Part shown: one piece after another, positions 46,474 to 55,058 of the stretch | Layout: each line of letters begins with the position of its first letter | Position numbering within the stretch: position 1 is the first letter of the stretch | Assembly (NCBI GenBank): GCA_036339585.1 | Contig: JAYZAS010000018.1 | Coordinates: forward strand, 62,001 to 126,000 | Length of the DNA stretch: 64,000 bases | Direction: 5' to 3' | Source of the DNA: Pseudomonadota bacterium | GTDB lineage: Bacteria > Pseudomonadota > Alphaproteobacteria > UBA8366 | Translations under genes and position numbers: made by a program | Notes under the pieces: generated by a model | What the model saw: the letters and a program-made list of their open reading frames with translations, nothing else | What the model was told of the DNA's origin: nothing | Databases searched by the model: none

Positions 46474-46487
46474 GTGTTTATAAACAC
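46474..46487. promoter_or_regulatory. 14-bp perfect palindrome upstream of asnB
   Basis: GTGTTTATAAACAC is a perfect palindrome, 53 nt before the asnB start ATG 46540. The 170 nt before it are very AT-rich. Its place suits a transcription-factor operator or promoter element for the asnB-GT4 operon. No regulator could be named. Confidence 0.4.
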
Positions 46488-46539
46488 GCATTGGCAATGG
46501 TGTTTTAATCGTCAGCCCAGAACCCACTGAGGGTGAGTT

Positions 46540-48453
46540 ATGTGCGGAATAGTAGGATTACTCGAGGACACCGGCAAAGGTGAAAAACAGACACTAGAGC
46601 AACAAGCGTGCCGAATGGCAACCACTTTGCGACATCGTGGCCCTGATAGAGGGGGCGTGTGGGCTGACAGCAAAACTGGCATCAGTCTTGGTTTTCGACG
46701 CCTTTCAATCCTAGATCTTAGCGAAGCCGCAGATCAGCCGATGACACTTGGTGATGGAAGATATGTAATCATTTTCAACGGAGAAATTTATAATTTTAAA
46801 GATCTTAAACTTAATTTAGAAACCGAGGGGATTTCTTTTCGCAGCCAATCAGACACCGAGGTATTGCTTAGAGCCTGCATGAAATGGGGCATCGAACGCA
46901 CCGTAAAAAAATGTATTGGTATGTTTGCATTTGCCCTTTGGGATACGGTAGACCGTAAACTTTGGTTAGCGCGAGATCGTCTTGGAATAAAACCGCTTTA
47001 TTATGGCCACACGGGAAACCGATTTGTTTTCGCTTCGGAGCTAAAACCTTTTTGCGAACTATCAGATTGGAATCGCAAGATCGATAGGGAAGCACTTAAT
47101 CTCTTTTGTCAATTCAATTATGTACCCGCACCAAAAACGATTTATCAGAACATTTATAAGCTTGAAGCTGGTTGTTTTCTCGAGGTAACAGCGGGTAGCC
47201 AGCCACAAATAACCCAATATTGGGACCTTCGTCGATATTATGAAAACAAATCACTTGATATAAGCGAGCGAGATTTAATTTCAGCAGTAGATAACTCATT
47301 AAGAGAAGCAGTTGGTCGACGCCTAGTGTCCGATGTTCCCGTAGGAGCACTATTATCTGGCGGGCTGGATTCCACAGCAGTAGTGACAATGATGAGCCAG
47401 ATACAAGAAAAACGTATCCGCACATTTACAATAGGATTCGAAGACAATGCATATGATGAAGCGGATCATGCAAAAAAAATCGCACAATATCTCGGCACAG
47501 ATCACACTGAAGTTGTCATGCATCCAAACAAAGCATTAGATCTAATTTCAGATATCCCGAATATTTTTGACGAACCCTTTGGCGACTCATCAGCTCTTCC
47601 ATCCTACCTTGTTTCTGCACTCGCTCGGCGCGATGTTACTGTTGCGCTGTCTGGTGATGGTGGCGATGAGGTTTTTTTTGGCTATAACCGTTACAGAACA
47701 GCACCAAAGTTTTGGCAAAAGACAAGATGGATGCCCTATGCACTGCGTCACTTTATCGGCAAGACCATGCAAATCCCTAATGCACGTTTGTGGGACAAGC
47801 TAGTGAAGTTGTTACCAGAAGCGAAACGGCCCAATACATTTGGTGTTAAAGCCCATAAACTGGGCGCAATTTTGCAGCAAGCTGATGAAAGGGGAGTTTA
47901 CCAAGCCTTGGTGAGTCATTGGCAAGGGTTACAACCAGTGAAGAATGGTTCACTGCCCAATATTGCTGATTGGCACAACACAGACAAGCTAGGTTTTGCT
48001 GCAGAGATGGCTCAACAAGATAGTCTTACCTATTTGCCAGATGATATATTAACGAAGATTGACCGAGTTAGCATGGCGGTTAGCCTTGAGGTGAGAGTAC
48101 CTATGCTGGACCATCATTTAGTCGAACTAATGGCGCGGGTACCAAGTGATTTGAAACTAAAAAAAGGCGTATCAAAATACATTCTCCGGCAGGTGCTAAG
48201 ACAATATTTACCCAATGAATTAATGGAACGCCCTAAGATGGGGTTTGCGGTCCCGCTTGATCTTTGGCTAAGGGGTCCGCTGCGCGATTGGGCGGAGGAC
48301 CTCCTAGATGAACGCCGTCTTAAGAACAGTGGTTTATTTGAAGCGAAAGTTATACGATCTGCTTGGCAGCAGCACTTAGATGGTTTTGGAAATTACCAAG
48401 AGGCGCTGTGGGGTGTATTAATGGCGCAAGCATGGCTTGATAGGTGGACATAA
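46540..48453 (+). CDS. asnB: Asparagine synthase (glutamine-hydrolysing)
   Basis: A 637-residue enzyme. The N-terminal class II glutaminase begins with the catalytic Cys2 (MCGIVGLLED) and contains HRGPDRGG and IFNGEIYNF. The synthetase domain has the PP-loop SGGLDSTAVVTMM, FDEPFGDSSALPSYL and SGDGGDEVFFGY. Such AsnB copies are common in capsule/exopolysaccharide loci, where they amidate a uronic acid or another group rather than making free asparagine. It overlaps the GT4 gene start or abuts it, so they form one operon. Confidence 0.94.
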   Translation: MCGIVGLLEDTGKGEKQTLEQQACRMATTLRHRGPDRGGVWADSKTGISLGFRRLSILDLSEAADQPMTLGDGRYVIIFNGEIYNFKDLKLNLETEGISFRSQSDTEVLLRACMKWGIERTVKKCIGMFAFALWDTVDRKLWLARDRLGIKPLYYGHTGNRFVFASELKPFCELSDWNRKIDREALNLFCQFNYVPAPKTIYQNIYKLEAGCFLEVTAGSQPQITQYWDLRRYYENKSLDISERDLISAVDNSLREAVGRRLVSDVPVGALLSGGLDSTAVVTMMSQIQEKRIRTFTIGFEDNAYDEADHAKKIAQYLGTDHTEVVMHPNKALDLISDIPNIFDEPFGDSSALPSYLVSALARRDVTVALSGDGGDEVFFGYNRYRTAPKFWQKTRWMPYALRHFIGKTMQIPNARLWDKLVKLLPEAKRPNTFGVKAHKLGAILQQADERGVYQALVSHWQGLQPVKNGSLPNIADWHNTDKLGFAAEMAQQDSLTYLPDDILTKIDRVSMAVSLEVRVPMLDHHLVELMARVPSDLKLKKGVSKYILRQVLRQYLPNELMERPKMGFAVPLDLWLRGPLRDWAEDLLDERRLKNSGLFEAKVIRSAWQQHLDGFGNYQEALWGVLMAQAWLDRWT

Positions 48454-48455
48454 CA

Positions 48456-49586
48456 GTGACCATGCGTAACAAAAAGGTCCTGCTTGTTGTAAGCGAGGAC
48501 TGGTATTTTTGTTCACATCGCCTTGACTTGGGCACAAGCCTTGTTGAAGCCGGTGCTGAAGTAGCCGTTGTAACTCAGGTGAGTAAATTCCAGAAAGTCA
48601 TTCAGCGTGCCGGGATACGGGTGATTCCATTAAATCTTGCGCGTAGTGGGCATAATCCGTTTCGGGATTTCATGACTATTTGTAGATTAATCCTAATATA
48701 TAGACGTGAAACACCAGACATAATTCATCATGTAGCCCTCAAACCCTCGCTATATGGTGCCATTGCGGCTTGGATCACCCGGATGCCCGCTGTAGTTAAT
48801 GCATTAGGCGGCATGGGTTTCATTTTCATATCAGAGCGTTTTTTTGCAAGATTAGTGCGCAAAACAACAGGGCGAATGTTTCGTTTTCTCATGAACCGCA
48901 AAAACACTCTTACAATTTTGCAAAATCACGATGATATATCGCTTTATAAAAATGAAATTGGTGTTGAGGAGAAAAACCTTACCCTCATAAAAGGATCTGG
49001 CGTAGACCTCAAAAAATTCAGTGTAAAACCCGAACCTAACGGCATACCAGTAGCGGTCTGCGTCTCACGGATGCTATGGGATAAAGGCATAGGAGAGTTA
49101 GTAGAGGCGGCGCGCATTCTGAGCAAACGGAATATTCCAATCAAAGTTCGATTAGTCGGACCGACCGACGTAAATCCCTCCGCAATACCCCAAAAAGTAC
49201 TTGATTCTTGGAAAGCCGAGGGGGTGGTCGACATTGCCGGTCCGCAGACGGATATAGCTTCTGAGTATCAAGCAGCTCATATTGGTGTCCTGCCTTCTTA
49301 TCGTGAGGGTTTGCCAAAATCACTCCTAGAAGCAGCAGCCTGTGGTCGTGCCATCGTCGCAAGCGATGTGCCCGGTTGCAGAGAAGTTTGCCGCCACGAA
49401 GTTACGGGACTCCTCTGCCCAGCAAAAAATGTTAAGGCGTTAGCCGATGCATTAACGGAACTTGCAACCAACAAAGTTCTACGTCAAAAATTGGGGCGTC
49501 AAGGCCGACTGTTAGCAGAGAGTGAATTCGGGGTTGCCTCCGTAATCACGGACACAATTGGTGTTTATGATCGGCTTTTGCGGTGA
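48456..49586 (+). CDS. Glycosyltransferase family 4
   Basis: A 376-residue GT-B enzyme. The N-terminal half has DWYFCSHRLDLGTSLVEAG and HHVALKPSLYGAIAA; the C-terminal half has the nucleotide-sugar site SYREGLPKSLLEAAACGRAI with the GT4 E-x7-E pattern. It probably transfers a sugar to a lipid-linked acceptor in surface polysaccharide assembly. The start is uncertain: GTG 48456 has AGGTGG 8 nt upstream and ATG 48462 is the alternative; a GTG at 48444 would overlap asnB by 10 nt. It ends in UGA. Confidence 0.92.
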   Translation: MTMRNKKVLLVVSEDWYFCSHRLDLGTSLVEAGAEVAVVTQVSKFQKVIQRAGIRVIPLNLARSGHNPFRDFMTICRLILIYRRETPDIIHHVALKPSLYGAIAAWITRMPAVVNALGGMGFIFISERFFARLVRKTTGRMFRFLMNRKNTLTILQNHDDISLYKNEIGVEEKNLTLIKGSGVDLKKFSVKPEPNGIPVAVCVSRMLWDKGIGELVEAARILSKRNIPIKVRLVGPTDVNPSAIPQKVLDSWKAEGVVDIAGPQTDIASEYQAAHIGVLPSYREGLPKSLLEAAACGRAIVASDVPGCREVCRHEVTGLLCPAKNVKALADALTELATNKVLRQKLGRQGRLLAESEFGVASVITDTIGVYDRLLR

Positions 49587-49623
49587 TGGAAAAGTATCAT
49601 GATTGCGGAAAGACGTCGGCACC

Positions 49624-51012
49624 ATGAGAGCTTGGCAATTCATAATTTCTAGCATTAGTCTTACAACGTGCATATTCTTGCTGTGTTTACCGACACCGGA
49701 GGGCTGGCCGCCGCAAGCGCTGAGTGCACTAGGTCTTGTCTTTCTAGCCGTAGGCCTTTGGTCCACCGAAATCCTCCCACTTCACCTCACAAGTTTTATT
49801 ATATTTTTTCTTGCACTCATATTTTCGATAGCACCGCCGTCTATAATATTTTCGGGATTTCATTCAGGTGCAGTTTGGTTGGTTTTTGCCGGAATTGTTA
49901 TTGGCATTGCGGTTGAAAAATCGGGAATAGGAGCGAATATTGCGGAAGGAGCGGTTAAGTGGTTTGGCCACTCATACACTGGACTAGTTCTAGGCATGGG
50001 CGTGGCAGGTTTTGGCAGCGCATTTCTAATGCCCTCCGCCATGGGTCGTGTTGTTATATTAGCACCGGTTGTAGCTAAAATAGCAGAACGGCTTGGTTAT
50101 GAGACGAATAGCCGGGCAAGGTCAGGGCTCATATTGACTTTTTGTTTCTGCACAGTGTTCCCTGCCTTGAGTATACTGCCGGCAACTGTTCCGAATGTAG
50201 TGCTTGCAGGTGCCTCAGAAAACATACACGGGATTACGCTTCATTACACGGATTTCATGAACTTACACTTCACGGTAGCGGGATTCGGAAGTTTTATTGT
50301 TATTCTCACCCTAACGTTACTTATGTTTCGCAGCAAACAACCAGAACTGGAGAAACCTTTTGTAGCGCAAACGGCCACAAAGATAACGCCTGAAGGAGTT
50401 AGGCTTTTGATAATTCTTTTACTCACCTTGAGTTTTTGGCTCACCGACAAAGTCCATGGCATTGCGCCCGGCTGGATAGGCTTAGGCACCTCAATAATCT
50501 GTCTAATGCCATTTTTAAAATTGGTCGAAAGCCGCGCACTAGTGCAAGGAGCAAACTATTCTCCATGGTTCTTCGTCGCTGGTATCATTGGTCTTGGGGC
50601 TATCGTAGCTCATACCGGCCTTGCCGAGATATTAGCAGCAGCCTTAATTGAAATAGTAGGTTTCGAAGACAAAACTGATTTATTCAAGTTCAGCGCACTG
50701 ACCATGATTGGCGGCATACTCTCTTTTGCACTCAATCCAGCCGGTGTCCCTGCTGTACTTGCACCAATGGCTGATAGCATTGCCAAAGCAACTGGCTGGC
50801 CGTTAGAAACGGTTTTAATGAGTCAAATAAATAGCTTTTTCATAATAATAGTACCATATCAGGCTGCCCCTATCTTCGCCGGGATCATTCTTACAAAAGT
50901 ACCCATTAGACACTGTGCACAGCTTGGAATTATTTTTTCGATTCTTTACGTATTTTGTATAATGCCTACCAACTATTTCTGGTGGAATCATTTGGGTATG
51001 TTTTCGTCGTAA
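49624..51012 (+). CDS. SLC13 / DASS family permease
   Basis: A 462-residue integral membrane protein with about 11-13 hydrophobic helices. Visible are LPTPEGWPPQALSALGLVFL, WSTEILPLHLTSF, SAFLMPSAMGRVVILAPV and the C-terminal half repeat with SFALNPAGVPAVLAP. The family comprises sodium-coupled carboxylate or sulfate carriers. The usual SNT sodium-binding motif appears as MPSAMGR and NPAGVP variants, so cation and substrate are unsure. ATG 49624 is reported; TTG 49603 would add seven residues. It follows the GT4 gene by 37 nt on the same strand. Confidence 0.85.
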   Translation: MRAWQFIISSISLTTCIFLLCLPTPEGWPPQALSALGLVFLAVGLWSTEILPLHLTSFIIFFLALIFSIAPPSIIFSGFHSGAVWLVFAGIVIGIAVEKSGIGANIAEGAVKWFGHSYTGLVLGMGVAGFGSAFLMPSAMGRVVILAPVVAKIAERLGYETNSRARSGLILTFCFCTVFPALSILPATVPNVVLAGASENIHGITLHYTDFMNLHFTVAGFGSFIVILTLTLLMFRSKQPELEKPFVAQTATKITPEGVRLLIILLLTLSFWLTDKVHGIAPGWIGLGTSIICLMPFLKLVESRALVQGANYSPWFFVAGIIGLGAIVAHTGLAEILAAALIEIVGFEDKTDLFKFSALTMIGGILSFALNPAGVPAVLAPMADSIAKATGWPLETVLMSQINSFFIIIVPYQAAPIFAGIILTKVPIRHCAQLGIIFSILYVFCIMPTNYFWWNHLGMFSS

Positions 51013-51027
51013 CGGACATACAAGTTC

Positions 51028-51082
51028 TTCAAGTGAATTATTATGTTCTTGATCTTCAAATATTCAAAACATTTCACTTGAA
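51028..51082. repeat. 10-bp inverted repeat in convergent gap
   Basis: TTCAAGTGAA (51028-51037) and TTCACTTGAA (51073-51082) are perfect inverted copies separated by 35 nt, between the converging SLC13 and TylF-like genes. They may form a hairpin at the ends of both transcripts, or be a binding site pair. No T tract follows directly. Confidence 0.35.
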
Positions 51083-51091
51083 AGCACTTGG

Positions 51092-51787
51092 CTAGCTTGG
51101 CTTCACGAGGTATGCAAGGCCATATTTAGTACTTTGAAGCGGACAATAGAAGTTTGAATCCTCTTCGAACTTTTTAGCCAAAAACTTGTGAACCGCATTT
51201 GTGCATCCGGACCAGTCATAATAATCATCTATCAGTATAAGACCACCTGCCACCACTCTATTCCAAAGTATTTCAAAACAAATCATAGTCGATTCGAACC
51301 AATCACCATCGAGTCGCAAAACAGAGATACATCCATCCGAAGGGTAATCAGCCAAAGTGTCATTGAACCAACCTTTATGAACAGTGACGTCAACACCTTC
51401 GGGTCTAAATTGTTTCAGGTCTTTCAAAAATTTCTCATAACTTGCAGTGTTACCATCAAACCATAACTCGTCGTTCTTTTGCTTCTCTAAAGCGTCTGCT
51501 CCATCCATAGCCGTGGCCATCGGCAATCCTTGAAAACTATCGAAAAGATGAAAACCGGTCACACCGTAGCGTTTGAGGCTATGCATCATTGCAAAAGATA
51601 TACCTCCTCGCCATACTCCACATTCTACATAATCGCCTTCGATTTTTGTTTTCCGCATGTGGCGTTCCGCAATTAACAAATTATCCTCGAAACGTCCATA
51701 AGTTCCAATCATCGTGCATGATCGAAGTCGCCGGTAAAGTGCGTAATTTTTTGGCCTATTAAAATATCGGTTAAAAAATGTTGGCAT
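51092..51787 (-). CDS. TylF/MycF-type O-methyltransferase
   Basis: A 231-residue SAM-dependent methyltransferase similar to macrocin O-methyltransferase. It has YVECGVWRGGISFAMMHSLK (SAM-binding), FHLFDSFQGLPM, VTVHKGWFNDTL, SVLRLDGDWFESTM and LILIDDYYDWSG with the metal-binding Asp pair. The family methylates sugar hydroxyls in macrolides and in surface glycans. Placed beside asnB and a glycosyltransferase, it probably decorates a polysaccharide. It is on the opposite strand to these genes. Confidence 0.9.
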   Translation of the reverse strand: MPTFFNRYFNRPKNYALYRRLRSCTMIGTYGRFEDNLLIAERHMRKTKIEGDYVECGVWRGGISFAMMHSLKRYGVTGFHLFDSFQGLPMATAMDGADALEKQKNDELWFDGNTASYEKFLKDLKQFRPEGVDVTVHKGWFNDTLADYPSDGCISVLRLDGDWFESTMICFEILWNRVVAGGLILIDDYYDWSGCTNAVHKFLAKKFEEDSNFYCPLQSTKYGLAYLVKPS

Positions 51788-51850
51788 GGTAGGAATGGTC
51801 TAATAGAAATTGCGTGATAGGAACAGCACCTTTACCTTATCTTTGTAATA

Positions 51851-54800
51851 TTATTCCCTAGTGGGGAAAGACGAAACAGAGCGTAATGCAAGTATATTAC
51901 TCGAACCATTTGATTTTGGTATTCCCTTATTAATCTCACACATAGACTTACTCTCAACGCTCTTTTGACATTCACTACCGAGCTCATCCAACACAACTGA
52001 CAGGTCCTCTATCTCATCAGCAATAAGGTGGGTCACATTACCATCACTTTGAATTTTCCCACTAACCTTCATTAACCGCGCGCTTAAGATTTGGCGGCGA
52101 AAGTATTCATATTTTTCAGGCCAAACAATTATGTTTGCAATACCAGTTTCATCCTCTAACGTTAAAAAACAGACTCCCCTAGCGCTAGAGGGCCTTTGAC
52201 GACAGAGTACTAGTCCGGCGACAGAATGCCGAGCCCCAGATTCTAACGATAATAGTCTTTTAGCACTTACCACTTCGCTCAACTGTGGTTTAAGCAATTC
52301 TAACGGATGACATTTTAATGTTAAACGCAGCGTTTCGTAATCCTCGACCACTTCTACACCAAGTGGCATCGCTGGTAACTTTATTGGAGAGCTTTCATTA
52401 GTCTCCTCTTCTATCATAGCATTAGAAAATAATGGTGGAGGCTGTTCTCCAAGTCCCGCCACCGACCACATCGCATCACGACGTCCAAGCCCAACCGAAT
52501 TGAAGACATCGGCCCGCGCTAACCTTCGCAGAGCTGCTAGACTGAGACCAGATCGTAGCCACACCGAAGGTACATCACGATAACCATTGCCGCGCATAGC
52601 AATCAACCGTATTGCATCTTCTTCTCGAAAACCTTTGATTTGACGAAACCCAAGTCGAATAGCAATACCAGCATCGCAAGATTCTAATATATTGTCCCAG
52701 TCTGAATAATTAATATCCGGCTGCAGTACGTCTATTCCATGCTCCTTAACATCTCTTACAATTTGTGCTGGCTCATAAAACCCCATCGGTTGGCTATTAA
52801 GTAGGGCAGTCGCAAAAATGGCTGGGTAATGACACTTCAACCAAGCTGAGACATAGACCAGAAGAGCAAAACTCGCTGCATGACTTTCGGGAAAGCCATA
52901 ACTCCCAAACCCTTCAATCTGCTGAAAACAACTCTCGGCAAAATCTAAGTCATAGCCATTAGTAAGCATACCAGAGATAAATTTGCTGCGAAAAGCATGG
53001 ATATTATCCGTGTGGCGGAAAGTCGCCATGGCACGACGTAACGCGTCAGCCTCGTTAGGACTGAAACCGGCACCATTAATAGCAATTTTCATTACCTGCT
53101 CCTGAAACAGAGGAACACCAAGCGTCTTTTCCAAGACATCACGGAGCTCTTCGGAAGGGAAACTTACTTCTTCCTCACCATTCCGTCGCCTAAGATAAGG
53201 ATGGACCATGTCCCCTTGAATTGGTCCTGGTCGCACTATCGCTACTTCAATTACCAAATCGTAAAATGAACGCGGCTTCATTCGTGGTAAAAATGCTATC
53301 TGCGCTCGACTTTCGACCTGAAATACACCTATTGAGTCAGCTGCACATAGCATATCGTAGACAGCTGGATCTTCTGTGGGGATAGATGCCAAATCAAAGT
53401 CAACCGCATAATAGCTTTTTAATAAATCGAATGCCTTTCTAATACAGGTCAGTATCCCGAGAGATAGTACATCTATTTTTAATATACCAAGAGCATCAAG
53501 ATCGTCCTTATTCCAGCCGATCACTGTGCGCCCTTCCATAGCTGCATTTTCGAGTGGCACTATTTCAGAAAGTAATCCACGGCTAATCACAAAACCACCA
53601 ACATGCTGTGACAGGTGACGAGGGAATCCTAGTAATTCTGACGCTAAGCGTAACGTCAAGCGAAGACGCCGATCTTCAGGATTAAGACCAACTTCCTGAA
53701 GCCGGTCTAAGTCGATATCACTGCGTAATAAGCTTAAAGACTGCTCTAATAGGGCATCGATAATATCTTGGGATAGCCCTAATGCCTTGCCCACCTCGCG
53801 AATCGCGCTACGATTTTTATAAGTTATGACTACGGCTGTCATTGCAGCTCGTTCGCGGCCATACTTTTCATAAATATACTGGATTACCTCTTCTCGTCGC
53901 TCATGCTCGAAGTCAACATCAATATCTGGCGGTTCATCACGCTCAGAAGAAACAAATCGCTCAAATAAAATATCGCTTTGCGATGGATCCACTGAGGTTA
54001 TACCGAGACAAAAACAAACAGCTGAATTGGCGGCGGAACCGCGACCTTGACAGAGAATACCTTTGCTTCGTGCGAAACTAACTAAGTCATAGACAGTAAG
54101 AAAGTAAGGTGCATAACCGAGTTCACCAATCAGCGTTAATTCATGAGAAATTTGATTTTTAACTTTTTCTGAAATCCCATCTGGGTAACGCTTTTTAGAA
54201 CCTATATCTGTCAACTGTTCCAGTTCTACTTGGGGGCTTCTACCACTTGACGTGACCTCACTAGGATATTCATAGGTGAGTTCATCAAGTGAAAAGTGAC
54301 AGCGTTCGGCGATTTCTACTGTACGCACAAGCGCACCTGGATAATGCGAAAACAGTTGCCCCATCTCTTCTCTAGATTTTATTCGTCGTTCGCCATTGCG
54401 CGAAATCCAATAACCAGCTGTATCAACGGTAACATTCTTACGAATGCACGTCAGGATATCTAACAAAGGACGGCGAGACTCTCGATGCATTAGAACATCA
54501 TTCGTAGCAACCATTGGTACACCCGTACGTGCTGCAACTTTGGACAGCCAATCCAAATGTGCGTCATCGTCACCGCGAAGCGAATGGCTAGCTGCAAGAT
54601 ATACAAATCCGGGAACAGCTGCATTTAATGCGGCTAGCTCTACCTCAAATTCAATATTGCAATCTCGAGGAGGTATGGAGACCAAAACCATACCAGTGGC
54701 GTATTTCAATATATCTTCACGGTAAAGTTCACATTCACCCTTCGGTGAGCGACGGCGACCTAACGTAATTAGTTTCGATAATCGTCCGTATGCTGAACGG

Positions 54801-55057
54801 TTTTCGGGATACGCAAGCATGCTAGCGCCATCCTTAAGGTCTATCCTAGAACCAACCAGCAGAGGAATCCCTACTTTTTTTGCCTCAACATGTGCACGCA
54901 CTAAGCCCGAGAGGCTATTGCGATCAGCAATTCCGATTGCTCTGTAACCAAACGCGGCAGCCTGTGTTACCAGCTCTTCTGGATGTGAGGCAGCACGCAT
55001 AAAACTAAAATTAGAAGTCACCTGAATCTCAGCGTAGTCGGGGGCATCTATATACAT
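51851..55057 (-). CDS. dnaE2: Error-prone DNA polymerase DnaE2 (ImuC)
   Basis: A 1068-residue C-family polymerase that extends past lesions in the SOS mutasome with ImuB and the beta clamp. It has an N-terminal PHP domain (YAEIQVTSNFSFMRAASHPEE; IADRNSLSGLVRAH) and a palm with the catalytic Asp motif PDIDVDFEHERREEVI. Other marks are GRGSAANSAVCFCLGI, GRGSA-related fingers, and a late OB domain near GIANIIVWPEKYEYF. ATG 55057 lies 1 nt after the imuB UGA stop; a longer frame to 55153 overlaps imuB and is not needed. It is the last gene of the imuA-imuB-dnaE2 operon. Confidence 0.95.
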   Translation of the reverse strand: MYIDAPDYAEIQVTSNFSFMRAASHPEELVTQAAAFGYRAIGIADRNSLSGLVRAHVEAKKVGIPLLVGSRIDLKDGASMLAYPENRSAYGRLSKLITLGRRRSPKGECELYREDILKYATGMVLVSIPPRDCNIEFEVELAALNAAVPGFVYLAASHSLRGDDDAHLDWLSKVAARTGVPMVATNDVLMHRESRRPLLDILTCIRKNVTVDTAGYWISRNGERRIKSREEMGQLFSHYPGALVRTVEIAERCHFSLDELTYEYPSEVTSSGRSPQVELEQLTDIGSKKRYPDGISEKVKNQISHELTLIGELGYAPYFLTVYDLVSFARSKGILCQGRGSAANSAVCFCLGITSVDPSQSDILFERFVSSERDEPPDIDVDFEHERREEVIQYIYEKYGRERAAMTAVVITYKNRSAIREVGKALGLSQDIIDALLEQSLSLLRSDIDLDRLQEVGLNPEDRRLRLTLRLASELLGFPRHLSQHVGGFVISRGLLSEIVPLENAAMEGRTVIGWNKDDLDALGILKIDVLSLGILTCIRKAFDLLKSYYAVDFDLASIPTEDPAVYDMLCAADSIGVFQVESRAQIAFLPRMKPRSFYDLVIEVAIVRPGPIQGDMVHPYLRRRNGEEEVSFPSEELRDVLEKTLGVPLFQEQVMKIAINGAGFSPNEADALRRAMATFRHTDNIHAFRSKFISGMLTNGYDLDFAESCFQQIEGFGSYGFPESHAASFALLVYVSAWLKCHYPAIFATALLNSQPMGFYEPAQIVRDVKEHGIDVLQPDINYSDWDNILESCDAGIAIRLGFRQIKGFREEDAIRLIAMRGNGYRDVPSVWLRSGLSLAALRRLARADVFNSVGLGRRDAMWSVAGLGEQPPPLFSNAMIEEETNESSPIKLPAMPLGVEVVEDYETLRLTLKCHPLELLKPQLSEVVSAKRLLSLESGARHSVAGLVLCRQRPSSARGVCFLTLEDETGIANIIVWPEKYEYFRRQILSARLMKVSGKIQSDGNVTHLIADEIEDLSVVLDELGSECQKSVESKSMCEINKGIPKSNGSSNILALRSVSSFPTRE

Positions 55058-55058
55058 T

